DNA from: Absidia repens | Lineage: Eukaryota > Mucoromycota > Mucoromycetes > Mucorales > Cunninghamellaceae | Reading direction: 5' to 3' | Assembly: GCA_002105175.1 (NCBI GenBank) | Contig: MCGE01000023.1 | Span: 531,121 to 595,120 of the forward strand | Length of the DNA: 64,000 nt | Shown here: piece by piece, positions 10,827 through 22,334 of the stretch | Layout of the letters: every line of letters starts with the position of its first letter | Numbering within the stretch: the first letter of the stretch is position 1 | Translations under genes and position numbers: made by a program | Notes under the pieces: model-generated | Seen by the model: the letters and a program-made list of their open reading frames with translations, nothing else | Databases searched by the model: none | What the model was told of the DNA's origin: nothing

Positions 10827-13800
10827 ATGTCAGACAAGAAAACGTCCCATGAAGATACAATTGCAACAACACAACCTCGACCCCCACGAAGAAAACCAGC
10901 ATTACCAAATATACATCCGGACGATGCTAAAGACAAGGTCTTCACGGCTATTTTGAAAGCTTTGTTGAAAAAAGGAAACAAACCTAGTTCACCAAAGGAA
11001 TTGGCTAATGATATCGTGAAACATAAATACGCAACATTGGGGTAAAGACTTATATCATTAAAATTTCTGATTGCAATGAATATATGGGAAACAAAATGTT
11101 CAACTTTTATTTTCCTTTTCGTTTTTATTTTAGTGGTGCCACTCCTTTTGCGACCGTCTCTTCTCGGATATCACAACATTTTAAGCGTGCTGCGGAACAC
11201 AATCCTCCAAGGGCTCCTTTATTGGCGAAGCATGTTGACCAACGACATTCACGAAAAATCAACTATAGTCTTATTACACCAGGGGATAACTCAGCTAGCA
11301 CCATGAAACCATCGTCCGATTCATCATCTTCCGCGGCATCACCATCACCATCACTATCACAAAAATCAACATTATCGGCGACTTTACGTCAACAAGGGCA
11401 GCATCCATTGTTGCAGCACCATGGGGAGAAATCATTATCATCATCATCACCAAAGAACGACCTTGAAGAAAAATCATCAGATTCATCAATTACATTATCA
11501 GACGAAGAACCGCATCAACCAATGGATAGTGGATCAGCAGATCAGCAACACTTTTTACGATCTTCATCGCTCACTGGCAGCAAATCTCATCGTCCATCAT
11601 CAGCATTAAGAAGAAGGAAGCGTACGAGAACGAGGGACGGTTCGCCGGGAATGGGTACACATCATCAGCATCATCATCAATCAGACTCGGACCAAGACTC
11701 ATCAGAATCGAAACGACCTCGACGGGAATCATCAATTATTGGGTTTCCTTCCTTCAGCAAACATCATCACCACCACAACACTACCAACCATATGGAAAAT
11801 ACGTCACCAACAAAATTGGATTCAGACGAAGATGATAGTGAAGCGGAGTACTCGGATTATTATGAAGATATGATGAAAGGAGATGAAACAATGGCACATA
11901 TTGAAATCTCAAGGCGACGATCCTCTGTCTTCCGGCGGCCCAGCAGCACGGTCAACTCTGGTTCCACAACAACAACAACAACAACAACAATCACACCAAA
12001 CGATTCAACTGACTCACCGAAATTGGTAGGACGAAAACTTTCTCTGCCTCTGAACGGTCTACTTGGTGACAACGAATTTTGGACTCCTTACACGTTTGAG
12101 CAAGATTTGACCAACGACAATATGTATATTCCTGAACATAACTCCTCGAACCACTCCCACCCACAAATGAACCATCAGCCCCAAATATCTCTGAACATTG
12201 TCCCGCCAGAATCCATATCTGAAACCGAATTGGAATTATACTTTGGTGGCCCCACCTTATCGACAAATACCTCTGGAAACAATAACAACAACAACAATAA
12301 ATGGCTCAATCCAAACTTATCAAATGCATCAGCAAGAACAGCTCGGAAAAGTTTTTGTAGTGTCTCCAATGGAAAGGAAGCATCACTTTTACACCGCGCT
12401 CTCATGGCGAACTCTGCACGTGGTAGATTGTCTCCTACTACAACAAAAGTGGACGATGATGACGATGATGATGATGACAACGAAGTGGAGCCACCAATGC
12501 GTCGTAGATCATGGCCTCTCGTTGGAACAGCCTTGATGAATCAGGATGACGAGCCGATTTCCTTTGACAACAGAACTCCCGACAAAGCGACATCGGAAGA
12601 ACCTCATCAAGATGTACGAAAATCAGCAGCGACAGCATTGATACAACAGCAACCAAGCAAATATGTAGAAGGTTACAATGACACCGATCGAACTAGCAGC
12701 AGAGAGGGTAACGATGAAAAAGGACCTGGCCAGAACAAAACACTTGATGCGGCAGCAATTCATCTGAAGGAAGAAGCAATCGAATCCAGCGTCAACAACC
12801 GCGATGGAGACTCAACTACATCCATCAGCAAATCATATTCAGAAAACGGCCACCAATTCACAATCACGAAAAAGGTCTTGGGGAACCTTCAATGCTACGA
12901 ATTGGATTCACCTGATGATATACCGGATACCAAAGTCTTACGCTTCATTGCATCAAATGATGGGGCTAGTGAACACGTTGCTCTTCGAACACGACATGCA
13001 GATTCAACGAAACATGAACAGCGACGGAATAGTCAGCATTTCTATTTAGTGGAAGGGTGTGTCAATGCTACTCAACTTCGAAAAGCTGCTCGACCGGTGT
13101 TGGGGAAAGGCTCATTCGATGCTACAGCTGAAGCGGAAGAAGGTCGATTAGTGGTGACTCTCACAAAGGGTTCTATGGAATGTCGTGGTGCATGGTAATT
13201 TTTTTTTTTTCAACGGGAGGGGTATGATGCTTATAGGTATATTTATTTTATTTCTCTTACATTTAGGGTCACGTTGGCTCGCGCTCGAAAACTGGTGGAT
13301 GAATTTGAAATAGAAAGCTCTCCTGGTTTGGCAAGGCTACTCGGCGATGATCCAATGAATGAACAGCATGACTCAAAGCGACGCACTTCATCCACTAGTG
13401 AAAGTAAGTTTTGCAAAAATGGCTCATGCATCATGAGCCTCATGCTAATTTTTTTTTTATTTGTTAGACAATGATGCGGCATCTCCAACATCAATCATCT
13501 CTGTCGACGTTCCTACAGGCAAACTAGGATCAGCATCAGCACCGGTATCAAGCGATGAAGCAGATGACGAAGAATTTGTTAGATTCGAAGAAGATGACAA
13601 GACGCCAACAAACACTATTTCTCAAGGTGACACGAAAAAGATGGATGCAAAGCCAACGCCAATCATCACCACACCCATCTCTACTGCGCCAACATCGATA
13701 TCTCCATCATCATCAAATACAAATCCTCCACCTACGGATACGCCAAATTTCAACTTATCTGCATTCCAGCAATTAGCGGCTGCAATTCCGGGCTTATCCA

Positions 13801-15737
13801 ACGTGACACCCACTCTTGACCTGGCAAGATCTTTTGCTTCATACATGCAAGCCGTGGCAAAAGCAACATCTGGATCTACAACCCCACACTCGCCATCTGT
13901 ACCATCAGGAACATCCGTGCCATCCTCACCATTGGCTGCATTTGATATCAGGTCTGCTTTGGCTCGATTTCCTGCACTGGACGCTTTACTCAAGAAGGAT
14001 TCATCACTTGCTGGACTTCAACCCACTACATCCCAATCTGTACCAACGTCCCCCACTGGAGGTGTGCCACTGGGAATTACCGATACCAACAAAATCTTCC
14101 CTACAACACCTACCAACCCACCAATCTATATCACTGTTATCGACAATGTGACAGTCTGTGTTGCAAATCTGAGTATATCCGGTGGCGACACTGCGGACAA
14201 GACCTACAATGTAATGCGGCGAATGGACACTGGATTTGTCAACGGTACCACTCTATTGACGGTGGGTGGAATTGATACTGAACGTGAACGTAGCATGATC
14301 TTGAGTTTTGAAATGGAACGCATTCGGATACCAAACAGGAACAGTGAATTATGTGGCACATGGATACCATTACGACGTGCACAGGAACTGGCGGTGACCT
14401 GCTCTATACAAAATCGACTAGGGCCTTTCCTCAGTGACCGTTTGGAAAGCTATTTCTCGTCTACTATACCAATCTCTCGTGGACCATCCGGTGTACGTGG
14501 TGGCAAACCAATCACGGGTCTAAGGCGATCGTCCAGTGGCAGTGATCATGGAAATGGGAACTCTTTGCTTATGATGTCAGCAGCTGCGGCCGCAACAGAA
14601 TCATCACAACGGAAGTCAGCATCATCTACCCAATTACAACAACTACTATTGTCACATCCGTACAAAACCCTCAAATTAGGTGGTACGAACAACTCTTCTC
14701 ATGGCACGCTAAAGGCACCTCTACTCGGCAACTTTGATCGCACGAAGGATCTTCGGCAACAACGCTCCATCTCGGTCATTAACAGTCGACGTCCTTACAG
14801 CAAAAGTGATGATGATACGCCTGATTCAGCTGGTTTAGAACAGCGACCTAAGCAACAACAGCCGGACGTGGATATTGATATTTTGAACGACAATGACTCG
14901 GATGCTGACACAGAATCGGATACGGATGTGAATGAAGTCAGGCAACAGATGAAGCGGATGCGTGATGCAGCAATTGATGCGATGGAAACTGGTCATTCAA
15001 TGGATTTGGAAGAACTACTCAGTCGAGCCAGCGGACCTATTGTACAACCAGCACGATCGAATCATATACGGCCATCCCCACTGCCAGCAACGTCAACCCC
15101 AGGCGGATCAGCAACGACAATTAAACGGCGACGCCTATTTGATATTGATGAAGAAGGAAATGCACCTCCGGCATTTAGGAAACCGGCCAACTTTTTACCG
15201 CATGGACGAAGGCGACCTCCAACGATAGGAAACAGCGGCCCAAATAGTACGTGGATAGGTGGTGGTGCTGGCAAACTGACGACATCCATGATCAAAAAAT
15301 CAGCTTCTTGGAATGGCAGTCTCCCTCTTCCTCGAAACAACGTTGTTCTACCTGGGAATAAAAAAGTAGCTAATGGGTCCAAGCGAAAGAAAACAACGCA
15401 GCGGAAAAATTCGAACGATGACAACAACAACAACCATGTAGTGGAACATCAAGAAAAGCCCACTCTAGTCAAGTCGATCGGATCTTCAACAACAATATCA
15501 AATAGCATATCCACTGTACCAGCAACATCATCACCATTATCGTCCAATATAGATGCAACAACAACAACCAATACCTCGCCCAATAACAAAAATGAAGGCC
15601 CTACTATCCCGAAGGATCAAACTACGCCTCCTGCTTCCGACGACACAGTGTCAACGACAAAGTCCATAGCACTGGATGAAGATGAAGACGAGGAAATCGA
15701 TATTGGTGGCAGCGACGATGATGATGATGTACGATAG
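10827..15737 (+). CDS. GDS1-type winged helix plus two APSES/KilA-N-like domains: putative transcription regulator
   Basis: Four exons (10827-11041, 11134-13194, 13267-13403, 13468-15737) encode 1560 residues. Residues about 28-105 form a GDS1-like winged helix (VFTAILKALLKKGNKPSSPK, ATPFATVSSRISQHFKR). A long Ser/His/Asp-rich region follows. About 660-770 is an APSES/KilA-N-like module (YLVEGCVNATQLRKAARPVL, CRGAWVTLARARKLVDEF), split by intron 2 inside the Gly-Ala-Trp. A second divergent copy lies at about 1018-1140 (VMRRMDTGFVNGTTLL, CGTWIPLRRAQELA). The tail is rich in basic and acidic patches and ends in a Glu/Asp block. APSES proteins are fungal DNA-binding regulators of cell cycle and morphogenesis; the targets here are unknown. 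The triple architecture is unusual to me. Confidence 0.85.
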
Positions 15738-16096
15738 ATTTAGTCTGTATAAATGTGTATTTAGTTATAGTTTACTTTTTATTATTATTACTGTTATTAG
15801 CCACTTCCTTTTTCATTTCCTTTCCGTTTCCCTTGACCTTCTTCCTTTTTTCCCCTTTTTTTATTTTCCCTTTATTTTTATATTATTTTTGAATCATGAC
15901 TTCATAGTTTGAAAAAAAAAGTTTGACATTATCTTTGTATATCTTTTATCTTTATTTATTTAATTACTCCCAATAAAATTTTTGGTTTCTTCATTTTTTT
16001 CTTTTGACACGATCGGGGATTTAAAAATGGTATGTGCACCAAAAACAAGTAAAACAGTAAATTCTAACGTATGCTTTTTTAGATTTATTGTTATCG
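15738..16096. other. Spacer before MAD2
   Basis: A T-rich 3' region with a CAATAAAATT signal near 15971 and T/C tracts leads to the MAD2 start. No gene is seen. Confidence 0.5.
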
Positions 16097-17132
16097 ATGG
16101 CATCCGACTCTCGCATTGCCTTGGAGAGCACCTCCGACATGGTGGTCGACTTTTTTGGTAAACAATAAAAACAGTAATATAGGAATACAGTAATATATGC
16201 TTACTAAACGCCTTTTTATTCTTACTCTTATTTGTTTACTGACCAGAAACAAGTATACACAGGTATTAAAATCAGCAAATAGATAATACTGCATCACAAA
16301 CCAGTTGATCTCTTATTTGACCAAATATTTTTTTATCACTATCGTAGTATTTTGTACCAACGTGGTGTTTATCCACCTGAAGACTTCAAACAGACAAAAC
16401 GATTTGGCGTCTCTATTCTAATGTCTATCAATCCAGAACTCAATGCCTATCTCGATGAAATTGTGCAACAACTTAAAGGTAACTTATCAAACGATAGAAA
16501 AAGAACAGCGTGCTTTGCAAGTAAGTGTATAATGGAACTAACTCACCTTTGATGTGTGTATTTAGCTTGGCTGAAGACAAACCACATCAACAAACTGGTT
16601 CTGGTTATCAAGTCGAAGGAAACGAACGAAACCTTGGAACGATGGCAATTTGACGTGAAAGTGGTGAAGAATAACCACAGGTGATTGAAAGAATAAAACA
16701 GACTGCTGGATCACAGTGATTAACTTCATAAAGTACTAATCGTATTTTGTGATCTTTCTCTTCTGATAGACTGTCCAAAACCTCGTCAGGTGATAACAGT
16801 GTCAATGCTGCAAAAGAAATACGAGGTATTATGCGTCAAATTGTTGCTAGTGTATCCTTCTTGCCAATCCTCGATGACGATGATTGTAAGTATAGTATTT
16901 TTATTTTTATCTTCTGATTACCAAATGATGCAATTTATTCATATCTTTTCCTTTAGGCACTTTCAATATCCTTGTTTATGCATCGGAAGACGCCGAGGTA
17001 CCATTGACTTGGGCGGACACGGACGCCAATTTGATCCGTGGCGGTGGTGAACATGTCCGGTTACAATCACTCTCTACTGATGACCACAATATTGATACTG
17101 TTGTTAGTTACCGAATAGAAGATCCATTTTAG
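16097..17132 (+). CDS. MAD2: Spindle assembly checkpoint protein Mad2 (HORMA domain)
   Basis: Six exons (16097-16157, 16247-16262, 16348-16478, 16566-16680, 16770-16885, 16957-17132) encode 204 residues, the standard Mad2 length. The HORMA domain spans the protein: SILYQRGVYPPEDF, KRFGVSILMSINPELNAYL, LVLVIKSKETNETLERWQFD, EIRGIMRQIVASVSFLPIL, FNILVYASEDAEVP and the C-terminal safety-belt strand VRLQSLSTD...VVSYRIEDPF. Mad2 binds Cdc20 and Mad1 at unattached kinetochores and holds back the APC/C. Exon 2 is a 16-base microexon encoding the ETSIHS join in front of ILYQRG; without it the frame breaks. Confidence 0.95.
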
Positions 17133-18199
17133 AATACATACTTTAGTTGTTGTTGAGCCTATTATATATCATATTTGTAAATAAAAAAATATCATTCTAT
17201 ATTTTGTCTTCCTCCTCCCATCTTTTGTATTTAGCCTCAATAAACACATAGTTTATCGTTTATATATATATATATATACTAATGTGTTCTTTTGAATTTG
17301 ATATATGTACGCCGTTTATTTTAATGCGTTATGTTAAATGATGATCGACGAACAATGTTTCGACTTCTTTTTTTTTTTTTTTTTGGTTGGCGGTGTACTG
17401 TACACAACGGTTGGGGCATAAAGGATCTGTAGCTCACTACTGTATATCGTGGACATATCCGTTAGACAAGACAAACTACAGTACTATATAATATGTACAT
17501 AAATGTATGAAAGACGATGTGAACTTCAAAAAGAAAACATACAGTATGTCCTCGCATTGAGAATAATTACAGTTTTCCCAAAATGTATTCATCAAGTCGA
17601 AAAATTATTCTTAGTCCGTACAGACTCTTAGACGTGCAAACCGCATTAAATCCGGCGACAATCATTATTCCTTTTGAAGCAATATGAATCACTCTATAGT
17701 ACGTGATTAAATAAACATCGAAGAAGATGATGAAGACAAAGAGTCTATCAACGCTGACATGACATTGGTTAACTACGAAGTAGCTTGATCGACAATCCAA
17801 GAACTGCTCATGTGTATCCATTCGATGAAAATACTGACGACAAGACCTAGAAGGCAATGAGAAAATAGATTAATGAAATTAGTAGTCAAATTTTTAAAAC
17901 ATCAGTACAAGAATACAGTCTGATAGAATAAGATTAATGGAGGATAAACCAATTTAATCAATGAGGGTAGACTATTCTCAGTGAAGGTGCTAATTAAATT
18001 ATGATGGGCGGTATTTGCGCGATCTTATTTGCAAAGGCATTAAGAGAAGGGAAGAACCATGATACAGAGTTAAACTGTGGTGGTTACTATCTGTGAAGTG
18101 AACCATCATGCAGATAATGTTGTTGATTGATTGTTATATAAAAAAACATCGAAGGTTTCCTGTTTTGTATTCTCCCAATGAATAGAAAGTCCTCACCAA
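17133..18199. other. AT-rich spacer
   Basis: The MAD2 3' region (AAATAAAAAAAT near 17180) is followed by a (TA)n run at 17261-17278 and a T run at about 17368-17384. On the minus strand at 17567-17857 there is a 96-codon open frame with hydrophobic segments, no recognisable family and no ATG at its start. I do not call it a gene. Confidence 0.45.
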
Positions 18200-19255
18200 G
18201 ACCAAAAATATATACATTCAATCCCCGCCCACGTGAATGTTTATTTACTCCCTTTTTTCTTTCTCTTTTCTTATTCTTCATCTTTTTCTTTTTCCCGTCA
18301 CCATTTAACTTCTTTGAGGTTGTGATCGACTTGGATTTGTGTTAGGACTAGCTTAGAAGGGGTTTCAGATCAGGGATTACAAGATACACGGGGAAACCCT
18401 TTCCTTTTGGATCTAGGATTTAGGACCACCATTAGTTGGTTTTTTGGAACCTTCATTAGCGTAGTTTAGCATTAGTTTGTTTATAGTTTTTATCAACATC
18501 TCAATGAAATACGTCTTTTTTTACATGCTTTAATGGGAAAAGCCCCATAAGACTCTCTCATGTCTTTTACAATAGCTCTTTTTTTTTTTTATAACCACGC
18601 GTTTCGATTAGTATAGACCGTTGATGACAAATATTCCTCTAATGTTTATTACGCCTTGCGCAGTATATTAGATACCCTTTTGCGATTACCCTTCTATATT
18701 CATCTTGACCAGTCTTCAAATCTTACATTCGTTTTCCTCATCCTTCCTCCCATTAAATCTCTTGTTACAATGAAGTCTTAGTCTTTAGTTTTAGTATATA
18801 CCAATATATTACAATAAATTATATCTTTTTAATAACCATACTCTGACTCATTGCATAAAAGCAATGTCGCTAATTTAGCTGTTTCGCGAATTCCCTATCA
18901 GACACCTGCTCTCGAATTTATCCGCTATGGCTATTCCTACTTCCTGTGTCCCGGAACTGGATGGAAGTCACAGATTGCTTGATCTCGAAGATATTAATAT
19001 TCCAGCACCACAAATAAGATAAATAAATAAAAGACTTTATGTGTATATAGCCACGGATATAGGGGATTTAAATTGCTGTTAGCTTACCTATGACAACTTG
19101 CCACATCGTCCAGAGGTCTAGTGACTTGTTAGCAGGTCTAGATCACTTAATATGAAACGTGATCCTTTTCTTGTTTTACCATTCATATTTAGCAAACCGG
19201 AATATGTTATCAAGCGCAAAATCCGCTAGACTAATCATATTGTATATCTCCATAT
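18200..19255 (+). repeat. Dispersed repeat unit, copy A
   Basis: This is one of five related units and is full length, about 1.05 kb. The leading edge reads ATCCCCGCCCACGTGAAT, with CACGTG at 18230-18235, followed by a T/C tract. The core has an inverted repeat (AAGGGGTTTC at 18357-18366 against GAAACCCTT at 18393-18401), then GGATTTAGGACC and CCATTAGTTGG. The trailing block is ATATGAAACGTGATCC...ACCATTCATATT...GCTAGACTAATCATATTG, ending near 19255. All frames are broken by stops, so it is non-coding. It aligns end to end with copy B and through most of copy C. Confidence 0.75.
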
Positions 19256-19766
19256 GGCAACTTCATTTTTTAGTATACAAGACCACCGGTGGAGTCGGCC
19301 AGAGGTTGTATGACGAGGTTTCTCGTTTATTCCAATGAGTAGAAGTTAGATTGTATATATATATAGATGTGTGCGTAAAGCATAAGCGTAGAATTCAAAG
19401 CGGAAATATTTCCCTTGAATACGCTTGTTGATAGCAATGTCACGGACTCCAGGGTGTAGGTCAGCAGTATTGCGATTCCTTAACATATTACGGATGTATA
19501 TTGTTTATTGAAAGTATAAATAACCTATGTAAAATAATATAACTTGCACCTACGAATAAAAATTTGAATATATGTATTGTAGTGGATCTTTCAACCATGG
19601 CCCGTCGGATGAACACTCCAACAGAAAATTGTACGACCCTTATCGGCCTTTGAAATGGTTCCCTTTTTTTTTAACAAGCTGTTGGTCGATTGTTTATTTC
19701 TTTATTTTTTATCTTCATTTTTTATTTACTTATTTTTCCACATTATAAAAACAACAAAAGCATACG
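19256..19766. promoter_or_regulatory. Spacer and promoter region of the Mpe1-like gene
   Basis: This AT-rich spacer follows repeat copy A. A (TA)n segment lies at about 19354-19365. CATTATAAAAACAACAAAAG directly precedes the start at 19767 and could act as a TATA-type element. No coding exon was found, and in particular no DWNN ubiquitin-like domain lies upstream. Confidence 0.45.
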
Positions 19767-22100
19767 ATGGATAGTGAAGAAGGTGGTTCACAGCATACGA
19801 CTCAAGATGGGTTGTCACATCATGCTGATCAATACAGACAAAAAGAATCGTACGTAAGCAAAAGAAAAAGTACAGCTATTTGCGAGTGACATATTAACCT
19901 GTAATCAATCTGTCAGCAGTCGATCACCCAAACCCTATCGTAGAAATCAATTGAATCAGCCTGGGTTCCCTGGAAATACTGGTAGCATGTTTGATCCTAT
20001 GATGGCGATGAATATGAATATGGGCATGATGAACCCACTACAATTCCAACTCATGACAATGCAGCAAGCTGGAATGCCACGGCCTCAACATCCACAGCAA
20101 CAAAAACATTTTCATCATCAACAGCAGCAGCAGCAGCAGCAGCAACGACCTTCCGAATCTCAAGTTCCTCCTCCGGGGTATGTGTGTCACAAATGTGGGC
20201 AAGCAGGTATGTTTCCATTCATTTATGGGTTAAGCACTTGGAACTTTTCACTCACAGTTGATTTTTTTAGGCCATTGGATTTACTATTGTCCCAACGTCC
20301 CCAAAGGTCAATATGTACCACGCCAGAACAAGTAAGTGATGAAAAATGAGTATTACTATAGGTATTAAATGACCATGCACTTATTTCAATAAATCCTTTG
20401 TAGTTCGTCACAATCGGCCCCAATACCAGCATTGACGGAAACCGATATAACCCCTGATGAACTCGTGTGCACCATTTGTAACGAACTCTTCCGAAACGCT
20501 TCCATATCACTGTGCTGTGGGAAATCATTTTGTGAAGATTGTAAGTAGGCCTTCATGAAGGACATGTGATTGAAATGTTTCATTGACTGATGATGAATCT
20601 ATTTCTTTGAAAAACACTAGGTATCGTCAACGCATTAGATAAAACTCATCAATGTCCCCATTGTGGGAAAAGCGCTAGCTCCGATCAAGTTGTGCCAAAT
20701 AAAACCTTAAGGAAAATCGTTGGTGTTTTTGAAGATGAACGTCAATCGCTCAAGGAAACAAACCATCCTACCTATCGGAAGCAACAAGAAAAATTCAATA
20801 CAGAAAATGACAGATTTGAAGGTCTTGATAATTCTCACAAAAATGGATCAGATGAAATAGACATGGGGGTAAAGTAACGTATTACGTTGATCAAAACCTG
20901 AATGAAGTTCTGGAAACTAATACACTCACTTTTATTTTTTAGACTTCCAAACAGCACGACCAACAACCCGCATCACCACCGCTAGACAATCAAAAACTAG
21001 CCAATCTTCATCCACAACAAATAAACGCACATCAGCAACAGCAACAAAGCCATACACCATTTGACTCGACAGACAATAATCATGGCGGTCATGGACGAAA
21101 ACAAAACACACAAGGGATGGATTCAATGGGCCGTGGTTTTAATGGTGCTCCTCCGGCTGGAATGCCCTTTATGGCAAACCCTACCATGTTTATGGGTGGC
21201 AGTGGTGCTGTACCTCCTTTTGGGTTTCCGGATATGTCATGGATGTTCGGTGGAAATGGTACTGGCAACAATAGCGGCGGTGGAAGAGGGGGACCTTTTC
21301 CTGCAATGAATGCTATGCCAATGCTCCCTTCCTTTTTTGGCGGAAACAACGGTGCTCCTATTCATTATCCAGGTGGATTTTCAGGTCGTGGTCGAGGTAC
21401 AGGCGGCAAAAACTCGACAAATACCCAACAAAAGCAACAACAACGACGACAAAGTGACACTACACCCTATGATCTAAGCAACGACACCGAAAATACTAAA
21501 ACAGTAGATACAGCAACACACGACTCTCGCTCATCATCGCGTCGGCGCCACCATCAGTACGATGACGACAATGCCTCTGAAATTGAGGGCCATGATTCTA
21601 CAAGAAGCAAGTCCTACTCTCGATCCTCCACCAGCCATCATCGTGACTCTCGTAAGCGATCCCGTAGCCGGTCACTCAGCCCCCCTGAAAGACACTCCAG
21701 CAGCCGACGCCGACACAGCAACAGTAGCAGCAGTGGTCACCGGAAACCCCGTCGCACAAGCCGATCACCAGCACCTACGGCTGCACCAGCACCAGCACCA
21801 GGAACAAGAGCAGGAACAACCAAACATTATCAGGATGAAGGGGATGATATTGTCGATTATGGGGATGACGATTTTGAAGACGAAGACGAAGGCGAAGACG
21901 AAGATGACCATCACCATCGTCGCCATCGGCGAAGCAGTAACAGTCGGCACCATCGATCAGGATCTTCTCGTCGACACCATGGATCCTCCAGTACCAGGCA
22001 CAGGTCCTCCTCCAGACACCGCCACTCGGACGATTATCGAAAAAGTGATAGATATAGGGATTCTAGTAGGGATAGATCTTATAGGCGTGACAAGAAATAA
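19767..22100 (+). CDS. Zinc-knuckle/RING protein of the Mpe1/RBBP6 type with RS-rich tail, lacking DWNN
   Basis: Six exons (19767-19849, 19917-20206, 20271-20331, 20404-20540, 20621-20868, 20943-22100) encode 658 residues. A Met/Gln-rich N-terminus leads to a CX2CX4HX4C zinc knuckle (CHKCGQAGHWIYYC, about 117-130), then a C4C4 RING (CTICNELF...CCGKSFCEDC...CPHCGK, about 165-210). The knuckle-RING pair and CCGKSFC are typical of Mpe1/RBBP6, which act in pre-mRNA 3' cleavage and polyadenylation. A Gly/Pro/Met-rich stretch and a long Arg-Ser-His tail follow, as in SR-type nuclear proteins. The N-terminal DWNN domain that defines canonical Mpe1 is not present, so this may be a shortened paralogue. 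Exon 1's donor is taken as GTACGT. Confidence 0.85.
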
Positions 22101-22334
22101 AATTACTTTTTTTTTTACCTCTTTTTTTTTGTTGTCTTTTTTTCCATTCTTGCTCCTTATTTCTTTGTGCGTGTCAAAGTAGATGTGTGGAGAATTTGAA
22201 AAAAGCGGAAGTTGAATTGGGTCCAAATGGGGTGGGTGGCTTTTCCTCCTTTTTTCTATCCTTTTTTTTTTTCTTTTTTAGAAAAAAATTCCCCTCCCCT
22301 CTTTTCCATTTTCTTTTATTCAATCTAATTCACA

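Noticed and set aside
11421..11609. His/Gln-rich alternative-frame ORFs over the GDS1/APSES, Mpe1-like and other low-complexity regions
   Set aside because: They are frame shadows of CAT/CAA/TCA-rich coding sequence; the true frame has domains and consistent splice phases.
17567..17857. A 96-codon hydrophobic minus-strand frame as a membrane protein gene
   Set aside because: No ATG at its start, no family motif, no convincing splice partners, AT-driven hydrophobic composition.
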